64,000 nt of DNA from Thioclava arctica (GTDB lineage: Bacteria > Pseudomonadota > Alphaproteobacteria > Rhodobacterales > Rhodobacteraceae). Made by a program: the position numbers and the translations under genes. The notes under the pieces were generated by a model. It was not told the origin of the DNA. It saw only the letters and a program-made list of their open reading frames with translations, and made no database searches. The stretch is from assembly GCF_040892615.1 (NCBI RefSeq), contig NZ_JBFRYC010000006.1, forward strand, positions 62,001 through 126,000. The letters run 5' to 3'. This document shows positions 42,925 through 51,972 of this stretch, piece after piece. How positions within the stretch are numbered: the first letter of the stretch is position 1; each line of letters starts with the position of its first letter.

Positions 42925-45072
42925 TCAACCGGGCGTGAACATCACGACTGAGAGCGGCGGCAAATACACTTCTGCGCTGTGATCGCGGTTCGAATGGGGC
43001 TGATCCTGAGCGGTGATATAGCCCAGATTGCCCCAGTTCTCGCCGCCGTAATGCGCGGAATTCGTGTTGAGCAGCTCGACCCACTCGCCGCTCTGCGGCA
43101 GGCCGATGCGATAGGTGCGATCCATCGGCGTCAGGTTGGCAACCACCACGACGGGGGGCGCTCCGGGGGCGCGGCGCTCAAACACAAAGACCGAGTTTTC
43201 GGCGTCATCCGCCTCTATCCAGGCAAATCCCTGCGGGTCGCAATCCCCCCAATGCAGCGCGGGCGTTTCGCGATAAAGCCGGTTGAGATCGCGCACCAGA
43301 TTGCGCAGGCCCGCATGATTTGGATCATCAAGCAAATACCAATCCAGCTCGCGCTCATGGCTCCATTCCGACCATTGGCCGAATTCCTGCCCCATGAACA
43401 ACAACTTCTTACCTGGATGCGCCCATTGGAACGCGTAAAAGGCCCGCAGATTGGCGTATTTCTCGGCCTCATTGCCCGGCATTTTGCCCAGCATAGAACC
43501 CTTGCCATGCACCACCTCATCATGGCTGATCGGAAGGATGAAGTTTTCACTGTAAGTATATGAAGATGCGAAGGTAAGTTCATTGTGGTGGAACTTTCGA
43601 TGCACCGGCTCGCGCGCGAAATAGCGCAGAGTGTCGTTCATCCAGCCCATATTCCACTTATAGCCAAAGCCAAGCCCGCCCTCATGCACGGGGCGCGTGA
43701 CACCGGGAAAGGCTGTGCTTTCCTCGGCCACGGTCATGATCCCCTCGGCCCCGCCATAAGAGGCCGCATTCATCGCCTTGAGGAACTCGATCGCCTCAAG
43801 GTTTTCGCGCCCGCCATCCTTGTTGGGCACCCATTCACCGGGCTCGCGGGAGTAATCACGATACAGCATCGAGGCCACCGCATCCACGCGCAGCCCGTCC
43901 AGGTGATATTCCTCAAGCCAGAACAAGGCGTTAGCGAGCAAGAAGTTCGAAACCTCGCGCCGCCCGTAATTATAGATCAGGGTGTTCCAGTCCTGATGAA
44001 ACCCCTCTTTGGGATCGGCATGTTCATAAAGTGCCGTGCCATCGAATTTCTGCAACCCATGGGCATCGGTCGGGAAATGGCCGGGCACCCAATCAAGGAT
44101 CACCCCGACACCCCGGCGATGCGCGGCGTCCACCAGTTCAGCGAATTCTTCGGGGCGGCCATGGCGGATCGTGGGCGCATACAGCCCGATCGGCTGATAG
44201 CCCCAAGACCCGTCAAAGGGAAATTCGGTGATCGGTAGCAGCTCGATATGGGTGAACCCCATGTCACAGACGTAATCGATCAGCTTTTCGGCCAACTCAT
44301 GATAACTAAGCGGCCTGCCCCCCTCATCCCAGATCCGCACCCAACTCCCCAGATGCACCTCGTAGATTGAGATCGGCGCGTGGCGTTCATGGCGTGCGGC
44401 GCGTTGCTTGATCCAGGCGCCGTCGCCAAAATGATGCAGCCCCAGCTTGCGAACGACCGAGGCCTGCGCGGGCGGGTGCTCGGCCCCAAAGCCCAGCGGA
44501 TCGGATTTCAGCGGCAGTAACCGCCCCTCTGTATCGAGCAACTCGTATTTATACAGCGCCCCTTCATGCAGTCCGGGAATGAAAATTTCCCAAACCCCGG
44601 TCTTTCCAAGACGGCGCATTTGATGACGCCGCCCGTCCCAAAAATTGAAATCCCCGACGACCGAAACGCGGCGCGCATTGGGTGCCCAAAGCGCGAAATG
44701 CACCCCCTCGACACCGCAATGGGTGATGGTATGCGCGCCCAGCTTTTCCCAAAGCCGCTTATGCGTGCCCTCGCCGATCAGATATTCGTCGATTTCCCCC
44801 AGAACGGGCGGGAAGCTGTAGGGATCGTCGAAATCCCATGTTGCCATGTCATTGCTGGCGCGCAGGCGATAGGGACCGCTGCTCCAGCTTGTGGCAAAGA
44901 CATCGGGCAAGATCTGGGCCAGTTCTTCTTCGTGCTTGCCCAAGGCCCAGACCCGCGTAGCACCGGGCACGAAGGCGACCAATTGTCCATCATGCACCCC
45001 CAAAACCGAAAACGGATCAGGATGGAGCCCCTCAGTCAAGGCTTCGGCGGTCGCACGATCAATCAGCGCCAT
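42925..45072 (-). CDS. glgB: 1,4-alpha-glucan branching enzyme
   Basis: A GH13 enzyme of 715 residues that introduces alpha-1,6 branches into glycogen. It has an N-terminal CBM48 pair (about 1-220) and a barrel starting SIYEVHLGSW. Catalytic motifs are GLRVDAVASMLYRDYSR (nucleophile), TVAEESTAFPGVTRPV (acid/base) and ILPISHDEVVHGKGSM. It is separated by 31 bases from glgP. Confidence 0.96.
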   Translation of the reverse strand: MALIDRATAEALTEGLHPDPFSVLGVHDGQLVAFVPGATRVWALGKHEEELAQILPDVFATSWSSGPYRLRASNDMATWDFDDPYSFPPVLGEIDEYLIGEGTHKRLWEKLGAHTITHCGVEGVHFALWAPNARRVSVVGDFNFWDGRRHQMRRLGKTGVWEIFIPGLHEGALYKYELLDTEGRLLPLKSDPLGFGAEHPPAQASVVRKLGLHHFGDGAWIKQRAARHERHAPISIYEVHLGSWVRIWDEGGRPLSYHELAEKLIDYVCDMGFTHIELLPITEFPFDGSWGYQPIGLYAPTIRHGRPEEFAELVDAAHRRGVGVILDWVPGHFPTDAHGLQKFDGTALYEHADPKEGFHQDWNTLIYNYGRREVSNFLLANALFWLEEYHLDGLRVDAVASMLYRDYSREPGEWVPNKDGGRENLEAIEFLKAMNAASYGGAEGIMTVAEESTAFPGVTRPVHEGGLGFGYKWNMGWMNDTLRYFAREPVHRKFHHNELTFASSYTYSENFILPISHDEVVHGKGSMLGKMPGNEAEKYANLRAFYAFQWAHPGKKLLFMGQEFGQWSEWSHERELDWYLLDDPNHAGLRNLVRDLNRLYRETPALHWGDCDPQGFAWIEADDAENSVFVFERRAPGAPPVVVVANLTPMDRTYRIGLPQSGEWVELLNTNSAHYGGENWGNLGYITAQDQPHSNRDHSAEVYLPPLSVVMFTPG

Positions 45073-45103
45073 ATCGCTCCTTCGCCGGGGCGCGAACGAT
45101 CGC

Positions 45104-47500
45104 CTAAAGGGCAGATTTCGCGTTCCAGATATCTTTCATATAGCCCGCAATCGCCCGGTCCGATGAGAAAAACCCCATGCGCGCCGTATTGAGGGCAGCC
45201 ATCTTTGCCCAGCTTGCGCGATCACCAAAGGCCACGTCCACTTCTTTCTGAGACGACCGGTAGGCTTCGAAGTCCGAGGCAACGAGGAAGTAGTCGCTAT
45301 TCCACATATTATGAACCAGATCGTGATAGCGTTCCGGCTCATCCTTGGAAAAGCGCCCCTCGGCAATCATCTGCAATACGTCCTGCAAAAGCGGGCTGTC
45401 CAGAATGGCGTGGCGGGCATGTTCGGGGTCGCGGCGACGCTCTATCACCTCATCGGCGGTCAGGCCAAAGAGGAAAAAGTTCTCCGCCCCCACCTGTTCC
45501 CGAATTTCCACGTTTGCGCCATCCAGCGTGCCAATGGTGAGCGCCCCGTTGAGCGCGAATTTCATATTCCCCGTGCCCGAGGCTTCCTTGCCCGCGGTCG
45601 AGATCTGTTCCGACAGATCCGCCGCCGGGATCAAGCGCTCCGCCATCGAGACGTTGTAATTGGCCGGATAAACGATTTTGAGGCGATCCCCGATCAGCGG
45701 GTCATTGTTGATCACCTCGGCCGCGTCCTTGATCAGACGGATGATCTGCTTGGCCGCAAAATAACCCGGCGCTGCCTTGCCGCCGAAAATCTTGACGCGC
45801 GGTTGATAGTCGACCTGCGGGTTCTCGCGCATCTCGTGCCATTCGCCGATAGTCTGCAAGATGTTCATTAACTGCCGCTTATATTCATGCAACCGTTTGA
45901 CCTGAATGTCGAAAATTGCATCCGGGTTGACCGTGATCCCTTCGCTTTGCGCGATCCAGGCGGCCAGATGTTCCTTGTTGGTGCGTTTGGCGGCCATGAA
46001 TTTATCGAGAAACGCGGAGTCCTCGATAAAGGGTTCCAACTCGCGCAGCCGGTCCAGATCGCCCTCCCAGCCCTCGCCAATCGTGTCGATGATCAGATGC
46101 GACAGCGCGGGGTTGGCCATGCGCAGCCAACGGCGCGGCGTGATGCCGTTGGTCTGGTTGATGATGCGTCCGGGATGCAGTTTATTAAGCTCGGGAAACA
46201 GGTTTTTCTTGATCAGCTCGGTGTGTAGCGCCGACACCCCGTTCACCTTATGCGAGGTGATAAAGGCCAGCTCACCCATCCGCACCTCTTGGTGTTTGAC
46301 GATGCCCACATAATGGGGCCGATTGGGATGGTTGCGCCGATGCCAGCTATCAATCTTTTCAATGATTTGCATATGGCGCGGCAGCACAGTGCCCATCAGA
46401 TAGGTCGCCCAATGTTCCAGAGCCTCGGGCAGCAAGGTATGGTTGGTATATCCCAGACATTGAACGGTGATTTCAATGGCTTGTGTAAACTCCATCCCAT
46501 GCTCATCGCAGAGCAGTCGGATCAGTTCCGGCCCGGCAATCGCGGGATGGGTGTCGTTCATCTGGATCGCGACATGCTCGGGCAGATCGGTAAGCCCCAA
46601 GCCCGCGGCAAGATGGCGGCGCAGGATGTCTTGCAGCGCGGCGGCGGTCAGGAAGTATTCCTGCTTGAGGCGCAATTCCTTGCCCGCAAAGGTCGTATCA
46701 TCAGGATAAAGTACCCGGCTAAGCGTGCGCGCAAGCGCCTCGGGCTCGGCGGCAGCGGCATAATCGCCATGATTGAACCGCGCTAGGTCGAACATCTCGG
46801 TGGGCTTAGCCGACCAGAGCCGCAACGTATTGGCCCATTTGCCCTCCCAGCCGATCACCGGCATGTCATAGGCCTCGGCCAGCACTGTTTCGCCGGGCAC
46901 CCAATGGGTCTTGCCATCCACCGTTTCGACATGGCCCTTGAAGCCAATCACATAGGCGCTTTCGGGGCGTTCGAACTCCCAAGGGTGGCGCTGTTTGAGC
47001 CAATCTTCGGGCGTCTCAACCTGCTGGCCACCCTCAAAGCGCTGCTTGAACAGACCGTGCTCGTAGCGGATGCCATAGCCATAGCCCGGGCACCCAAGGC
47101 TCGCCATGCTTTCCATATAGCACGCCGCCAGTCGCCCCAACCCACCATTGCCAAGCGCCGCATCGGGTTCGTTTTCAATGACCTCATACCAATCCAGCCC
47201 CAAGCCCTCGATCGCGCTGCGACAGGTTGCGCGCAGGCCCAGATTGATCGCGGCATCTTCAAGCATCCGCCCGATCAAAAACTCCATCGACAGGTAATAG
47301 ACGCGCTTGCGGCCCTGCTCCCAAGTTTTACGCGTCGCGGCAAACCAGGGCGCAACCACCCGGTCGCGCAGCGCCAAGCTCAACGCCATACGCCAGTCAT
47401 ACACCGAAGCATGATCTGCATCCTTGCCCATCGAATAGGTCAGATGATGCAAAATCTCGTCGCGTATGGTTTCAACGCTGGGCATTTGGCTGTCATTCAC
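45104..47500 (-). CDS. glgP: Glycogen phosphorylase
   Basis: A PLP-dependent GT35 enzyme of 798 residues that releases glucose-1-phosphate from glycogen ends. The PLP lysine motif EASGTGNMKFALNGALTIG is near residue 640, close to the normal EASGTSNMKF pattern, and ALGNGGLGRLAACYM is near residue 115. It is the first gene of the glg operon. It diverges from a second alpha-glucosidase gene, so a shared regulatory region of about 160 bases lies upstream. Confidence 0.96.
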   Translation of the reverse strand: MNDSQMPSVETIRDEILHHLTYSMGKDADHASVYDWRMALSLALRDRVVAPWFAATRKTWEQGRKRVYYLSMEFLIGRMLEDAAINLGLRATCRSAIEGLGLDWYEVIENEPDAALGNGGLGRLAACYMESMASLGCPGYGYGIRYEHGLFKQRFEGGQQVETPEDWLKQRHPWEFERPESAYVIGFKGHVETVDGKTHWVPGETVLAEAYDMPVIGWEGKWANTLRLWSAKPTEMFDLARFNHGDYAAAAEPEALARTLSRVLYPDDTTFAGKELRLKQEYFLTAAALQDILRRHLAAGLGLTDLPEHVAIQMNDTHPAIAGPELIRLLCDEHGMEFTQAIEITVQCLGYTNHTLLPEALEHWATYLMGTVLPRHMQIIEKIDSWHRRNHPNRPHYVGIVKHQEVRMGELAFITSHKVNGVSALHTELIKKNLFPELNKLHPGRIINQTNGITPRRWLRMANPALSHLIIDTIGEGWEGDLDRLRELEPFIEDSAFLDKFMAAKRTNKEHLAAWIAQSEGITVNPDAIFDIQVKRLHEYKRQLMNILQTIGEWHEMRENPQVDYQPRVKIFGGKAAPGYFAAKQIIRLIKDAAEVINNDPLIGDRLKIVYPANYNVSMAERLIPAADLSEQISTAGKEASGTGNMKFALNGALTIGTLDGANVEIREQVGAENFFLFGLTADEVIERRRDPEHARHAILDSPLLQDVLQMIAEGRFSKDEPERYHDLVHNMWNSDYFLVASDFEAYRSSQKEVDVAFGDRASWAKMAALNTARMGFFSSDRAIAGYMKDIWNAKSAL

Positions 47501-47580
47501 GGGCGCAATCTCCGAAAGCTTGATCTCGATTGATTGATGGACATCGCCCCCAATAAGGTCAAGCGAGCGGAGTAAAACAA

Positions 47581-47606
47581 CGCTATAGCGGTTGCCGTTT
47601 GCGCTA
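47581..47606. promoter_or_regulatory. Palindrome in the glgP/alpha-glucosidase divergent region
   Basis: CGCTATAGCG (47581-47590) is a perfect ten-base palindrome, and a third copy of the half-site CGCTA occurs at 47602-47606. LacI-family sugar regulators bind similar-sized palindromes, so this may be an operator governing glgP, the alpha-glucosidase or both. No regulator gene is adjacent, so the assignment is tentative. Confidence 0.3.
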
Positions 47607-47660
47607 ACAAATCTAAACTTGGTGCAAGAACAGGCAAAACCTATGAATCAGGAGCGCGAT

Positions 47661-49250
47661 ATGAACAAGGAATGGTGGCGCGGTGCGGTGATCTATCAGA
47701 TCTACCCCCGCAGCTTTCAAGACGATTCCGGCGATGGCATTGGCGATCTGGCTGGCATCACGCGCCGCCTCGATCATGTGGCGAGCCTTGGCGTGGATGC
47801 GATCTGGCTATCACCGTTCTTTACCTCGCCAATGGCCGATATGGGCTATGACGTGTCCAATTACCGCGATGTTGATCCGCAATTCGGCACTCTGGCCGAT
47901 TTCGACGCGCTGGTGGCGCGCGCGCATGATCTGGGGCTGAAGGTGATCATCGATCAGGTGATCTCGCATAGCTCGGATCAGCATCCTTGGTTCAAGGAGT
48001 CCAAGAAAAGCGGCGCGAAGGCGGATTGGTATGTCTGGGCCGATCCCAACCCCGACGGCTCCCCGCCCAATAACTGGCAGTCGGTCTTTGGCGGATCGGC
48101 TTGGGAATATGCGCCCGAGCGCGGGCAATATTACCTGCATAATTTCCTGATTTCGCAGCCCGACCTGAACCTGCACAATCCCGCGGTGCAAGATGAACTA
48201 CTTGATGTGCTGCGCTTCTGGCTGGAGCGCGGGGTGGACGGGTTCCGCCTTGATACGGTGAACTACTATTTCCACGACCCCGAACTGCGCGACAATCCCG
48301 CGATGTCACCTGACCCAGAACGTTGGCCGCCGCTCTCGACCTATGACATGCAGGATCACGCGTTCGACAAAAACCGCCCCGAGAATCTGGCGTTTCTGGA
48401 ACGGATGCGCGCGCTGATGGATCAGTTCGAGGCGCGCACGCTCGTTGGCGAGGTCGGCGAGGCCCCCCACCGCGCGCTTGGCATCATGGAGGAGTACACT
48501 TCGGGTACGACCCGGCTGCACATGGCCTATAGTTTCGACATGCTGGGGCCAAAATTCACGCCCGAGCATTTCCGCTCGAGAATTGAGGGGTTCTTCAAGG
48601 GTGCGCCCGACGGCTGGCCAAGCTGGTCATTCTCCAACCATGACGTGCAGCGCCATGTGACGCGCTGGGCCAAATACGGCACGCAGGATGAGGTTGCGAA
48701 ACTGGCGATTTCGATGCTGGTGTCGTTCCAAGGCACGATCGGGATCTATCAGGGCGAAGAACTGGGCCAGACCGAGACCGAGCTGGACTATAGCGAGTTG
48801 ACCGACCCGCCCGGTCTGCGGTTTTGGCCCGAAAACAAGGGCCGCGATGGCTGTCGTACGCCGATGGTGTGGGACGCCAGCGCGCAGGCCGGCTTTTCCA
48901 CCGTCAAGCCGTGGTTGCCCGTAAAGCCGCTACAAGCCGCACGCGCGCTTAGCACGCAAGAGGGCGATCCGAGCAGCGTGTTGGCCCATTACCGCGCCGC
49001 AATTGCGTTTCGCAAAGGCTCGGCGGCGCTGTCAAACGGGCGCAGTGTCTTTCTTGACCTGCCCGAGCCGATCCTTGGCTTCACGCGCATCGCGCCTGAG
49101 CAAAGCCTTACCTGCCTGTTCAACCTTGGCCCCGATCCGGTCACCATCGACGCCCCCGCAGGCACGCTAACCGGCCCCTCGCAAGCCGCGACCCTGAGCG
49201 GGGGAAAGCTGGTGTTGGGGCCGAACGCTTCCGCATGGTTTGAAAGCTGA
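47661..49250 (+). CDS. Alpha-glucosidase, GH13 family (second copy)
   Basis: An alpha-glucosidase of 529 residues closely similar to AglA at 125-1756 along its whole length (WWRGAVIYQIYPRSFQD, then SDQHPWFKES and PPNNW in common). Catalytic motifs are GVDGFRLDTVNYY (nucleophile), LVGEVGEAP (acid/base) and SFSNHDVQRHVTRW. The ATG at 47661 has GGAG eight bases upstream and begins MNKEWWRGAV; an ATG at 47643 is weaker. It diverges from the glycogen operon and is followed 73 bases later by psuK. It may degrade maltodextrins made from glycogen, while the other copy serves imported glucosides; this is inference. Confidence 0.9.
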   Translation: MNKEWWRGAVIYQIYPRSFQDDSGDGIGDLAGITRRLDHVASLGVDAIWLSPFFTSPMADMGYDVSNYRDVDPQFGTLADFDALVARAHDLGLKVIIDQVISHSSDQHPWFKESKKSGAKADWYVWADPNPDGSPPNNWQSVFGGSAWEYAPERGQYYLHNFLISQPDLNLHNPAVQDELLDVLRFWLERGVDGFRLDTVNYYFHDPELRDNPAMSPDPERWPPLSTYDMQDHAFDKNRPENLAFLERMRALMDQFEARTLVGEVGEAPHRALGIMEEYTSGTTRLHMAYSFDMLGPKFTPEHFRSRIEGFFKGAPDGWPSWSFSNHDVQRHVTRWAKYGTQDEVAKLAISMLVSFQGTIGIYQGEELGQTETELDYSELTDPPGLRFWPENKGRDGCRTPMVWDASAQAGFSTVKPWLPVKPLQAARALSTQEGDPSSVLAHYRAAIAFRKGSAALSNGRSVFLDLPEPILGFTRIAPEQSLTCLFNLGPDPVTIDAPAGTLTGPSQAATLSGGKLVLGPNASAWFES

Positions 49251-49323
49251 AAAAGGCGCGGGCGCGGTGGCAAAGCCGCGCCCGACCCCTTGCGCCCTGC
49301 CCCGTCTCGGGCCACCAAGGGGC

Positions 49324-50226
49324 ATGCGTGAATCACCCCCTGACATCCTCTGCATCGGCTCGGTCCTGTGGGACATTATCGGGCGCAGCTCGCTCCATAT
49401 GCATCTGGGCTCGGACGTGCCCGGCCGGATCGAGCGCCTGCCCGGTGGCGTGGCGATGAACATCGCGATGACGCTGCGCCGCTTTGGTCTGCGCCCGGCG
49501 ATTTTGACGGCGCTGGGGCGCGACAGCCAAGGCAATGACCTGATCGAGACGGCGCGGGTTTTGGGCGTGGATTGCGACTATCTTTACCGATCAGATGACC
49601 TGCCCACCGACCGCTATATGGCGATTGAGGGCGCGAACGGGCTGATCGCGGCGATTGCGGATGCCCATAGCCTTGAGGCCGCTGGTGACAAGATTTTGAC
49701 GCCGCTTTCGGATGGACGCCTTGGCACGGTTGAGGCCCCATGGGAAGGCCCGGTCGCGCTCGATGGCAACTTGACCGAGGCGCTACTGTCGCAAATCGCG
49801 CATTCACCGCTTTTCGCGAAATCCGATCTCCGCGTCGCCCCCGCCAGCCCCGGCAAGGCGGAACGTCTGACGCCCCTGCTCGCCCATCCCCGCGCCACGC
49901 TTTACGTCAATCTCGAAGAGGCGGGCATTCTGTGCCAGCGTAATTTCAAAAGCGCGCATGAGGCCGCCGAAGGGCTGTTGGCACGCGGTGCGCGCCGCGT
50001 TCTGGTGACCGATGGCGGGCGCGCGGCGGCGGATGGCTGTGCGACTGCGGGTGATGTGATCGCCTCGGCTCCGCCTGCCGTGCTTGTGACCCGTGTGACG
50101 GGCGCTGGCGATACTTTCATGGCCGCCCATCTGGTGGCTGAACGGCGCGGCAGTTCGCGCGATAAGGCGCTGGAGCATGCGCTGATCGCAGCTGCCCGCT
50201 ATGTTTCCGGAGAACTTGCCACATGA
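49324..50226 (+). CDS. psuK: Pseudouridine kinase (PfkB family)
   Basis: A PfkB-family kinase of 300 residues. The N-terminal ILCIGSVLWDIIGRSS and the C-terminal TRVTGAGDTFMAAHLVAE, with the catalytic aspartate in GAGDTF, are diagnostic of the fold. The specificity for pseudouridine comes from the next gene, psuG, which overlaps it by four bases (ATGA). The product, pseudouridine 5'-phosphate, is the substrate of PsuG. The ATG at 49324 has AAGGGG upstream; the open frame before it overlaps the previous gene and lacks homology. Confidence 0.88.
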   Translation: MRESPPDILCIGSVLWDIIGRSSLHMHLGSDVPGRIERLPGGVAMNIAMTLRRFGLRPAILTALGRDSQGNDLIETARVLGVDCDYLYRSDDLPTDRYMAIEGANGLIAAIADAHSLEAAGDKILTPLSDGRLGTVEAPWEGPVALDGNLTEALLSQIAHSPLFAKSDLRVAPASPGKAERLTPLLAHPRATLYVNLEEAGILCQRNFKSAHEAAEGLLARGARRVLVTDGGRAAADGCATAGDVIASAPPAVLVTRVTGAGDTFMAAHLVAERRGSSRDKALEHALIAAARYVSGELAT

Positions 50227-51143
50227 CCCTTCCCTTGATCTTTACCCCCGAGCTGCGCGCCGCCCTTGATGCAGGCCAGCCCGTTGTGGCGCTGGAATCC
50301 ACGATCATCACCCATGGCATGCCCTATCCGCAAAACCTGCAAACCGCGCAGGCGGTGGAGGCCGAGGTGCGTGCATCTGGCGCTTTGCCTGCCACGATCG
50401 CGCTGATGGATGGCGCAATTCATATCGGGCTTGATCCCGATCTGTTAGAGCGTCTTGCCCAGACCCGTGACGCGATGAAAGTCAGCCGCGCCGATCTGGC
50501 GATGTGTCTAGCCAAGCGCGCGACCGGGGCGACTACGGTGGCTGCCACGATGATCTGCGCCCATCTCGCCGGGATTGATGTGTTTGCGACGGGCGGCATT
50601 GGCGGCGTGCATCGCGGCGCCGAAGACAGCTTTGACATTTCCGCCGATCTGCTGGAACTGGGTGCAACCCCGGTGAGCGTGGTGGCGGCAGGGGCCAAGG
50701 CCATTCTGGACATTCCGAAAACGCTGGAAGTTCTGGAAACCCATGGCGTTCCGGTGATTGCCTATGGGCAAGATGACTTCCCCGCCTTCTGGTCGCGCAG
50801 CTCGGGTCTTCCCGCGCCATTGCGCGCCGATAGTGCCGCCGAAATCGCCGCATCGCATTTGATGCGCGCGCGCCTTGGCCTGCCCGGCGGGCAGCTGATC
50901 GCCAATCCGATCCCCCCCGAGGCCGAAATTGCGCGCGAGGAAATCGTGCCGGTGATCGAGACGGCTTTGGCAGAGGCGAAATCCCAAGGGATCGCGGCCA
51001 AAGCGGTCACGCCTTTCCTGCTGTCGCGGATCTTTGAGCTGACCGAGGGACGCTCGCTCGACGCCAATATCGCCCTTGTTTTGAACAATGCCCGCTTGGG
51101 CGCGCAAATCGCAGGCGAAATCGCGCGATCCAAGCGCCGCTAG
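50223..51143 (+). CDS. psuG: Pseudouridine-5'-phosphate glycosidase
   Basis: Splits pseudouridine 5'-phosphate into uracil and ribose-5-phosphate by breaking the C-C glycosidic bond. The protein has 306 residues. The conserved ALESTIITHGMPYPQNLQTA is near residue 22. KVSRADLAMCLAKRATGATT and FATGGIGGVHRGAEDSFDIS form the active site. It is coupled to psuK by overlap. The pair allows reuse of pseudouridine released from RNA. Confidence 0.95.
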   Translation: MTLPLIFTPELRAALDAGQPVVALESTIITHGMPYPQNLQTAQAVEAEVRASGALPATIALMDGAIHIGLDPDLLERLAQTRDAMKVSRADLAMCLAKRATGATTVAATMICAHLAGIDVFATGGIGGVHRGAEDSFDISADLLELGATPVSVVAAGAKAILDIPKTLEVLETHGVPVIAYGQDDFPAFWSRSSGLPAPLRADSAAEIAASHLMRARLGLPGGQLIANPIPPEAEIAREEIVPVIETALAEAKSQGIAAKAVTPFLLSRIFELTEGRSLDANIALVLNNARLGAQIAGEIARSKRR

Positions 51144-51214
51144 ATCTGCGGCCATTGCCCTGACCGGTATGGCTGCATAAATACCCCCGCAGACCTCAGG
51201 CGCAAAGGCGGCCC

Positions 51215-51913
51215 ATGACCCATTCTGATGAAACGCTCCCCCCGCGTCGTCGCTCGCGCTTCGCGGCGCTGCGCGCGTCGTTCTTTACCGGGCTGATCGT
51301 GGTCGCACCGATTGGCCTGACGATCTGGCTGATGTGGACGATGGCAGGTTGGGTCGATGGCTGGGTGCTGCCACTGGTGCCCCAGGAAATGCGCCCCGAG
51401 CATTATATCGGCGTCAATGTGCGCGGCATCGGCGTGCTGATTTTCCTGATTTTCACGGTGATCGTGGGCTGGCTGGCCAAGGGTTTCTTCGGGCGCACCT
51501 TCCTGCGGATCGGCGAAAGCGTGGTCAATCGCCTGCCTTTGGTGCGCACGGTTTATAGCGGGCTGAAACAGATTGCGGAAACGGTACTCAGCCAATCAGA
51601 GGCGAAATTCGACCGCGCCTGCGTGATCGAATACCCTCGCCAAGGGCTCAAGGCGATTGCCTTTGTCTCGTCAAATGCCAAGGGCGAAGTGGCGGGTCTG
51701 GCCGAGACCGATGATCCGCTGATCTCGGTGTTTTTACCCACCACGCCAAACCCGACCTCGGGGTTCTTGCTGTTCGTGCCGCAATCGCAAGTCACTTATC
51801 TGGATATGTCGGTCGAAGACGCCGCCAAGCTGATCATCTCGGCCGGGCTGGTCTATCCGCAACCTAAAGAGGTCAAAATTTCCAAGACGAAATCCGACCC
51901 TAATAAAGCCTAA
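51215..51913 (+). CDS. DUF502 family membrane protein
   Basis: A protein of 232 residues with two membrane helices, ASFFTGLIVVAPIGLTIWLM (about residues 18-37) and GIGVLIFLIFTVIVGWLA (about 70-87), separated by a short loop. A soluble C-terminal domain follows, with the family-typical RLPLVRTVYSGLKQIAETVL and the phrase FLPTTPNPTSGFLLFVP. DUF502 proteins are widespread in proteobacteria and chlamydiae. Their function is not settled. It lies 71 bases after psuG on the same strand and converges on ntrX. Confidence 0.85.
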   Translation: MTHSDETLPPRRRSRFAALRASFFTGLIVVAPIGLTIWLMWTMAGWVDGWVLPLVPQEMRPEHYIGVNVRGIGVLIFLIFTVIVGWLAKGFFGRTFLRIGESVVNRLPLVRTVYSGLKQIAETVLSQSEAKFDRACVIEYPRQGLKAIAFVSSNAKGEVAGLAETDDPLISVFLPTTPNPTSGFLLFVPQSQVTYLDMSVEDAAKLIISAGLVYPQPKEVKISKTKSDPNKA

Positions 51914-51934
51914 ACACCCTTATTTGCGCTGCGT

Positions 51935-51957
51935 TGCGCCCCCCAAAGGGGGGCGCA
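51935..51957. terminator. Convergent-gap hairpin (DUF502/ntrX)
   Basis: TGCGCCCCCC (51935-51944) pairs perfectly with GGGGGGCGCA (51948-51957) around an AAA loop: ten G/C-rich pairs. It lies between the stops of the DUF502 gene and ntrX, a location suited to a two-way terminator, though T-runs are lacking. Confidence 0.6.
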
Positions 51958-51972
51958 CGCCTTTGGCGCGCC

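Noticed and set aside
36495..47500. Glycogen operon as a horizontally acquired island
   Set aside because: Gene order and codon use look like those of the neighbours, and no mobile-element genes or attachment repeats flank it.
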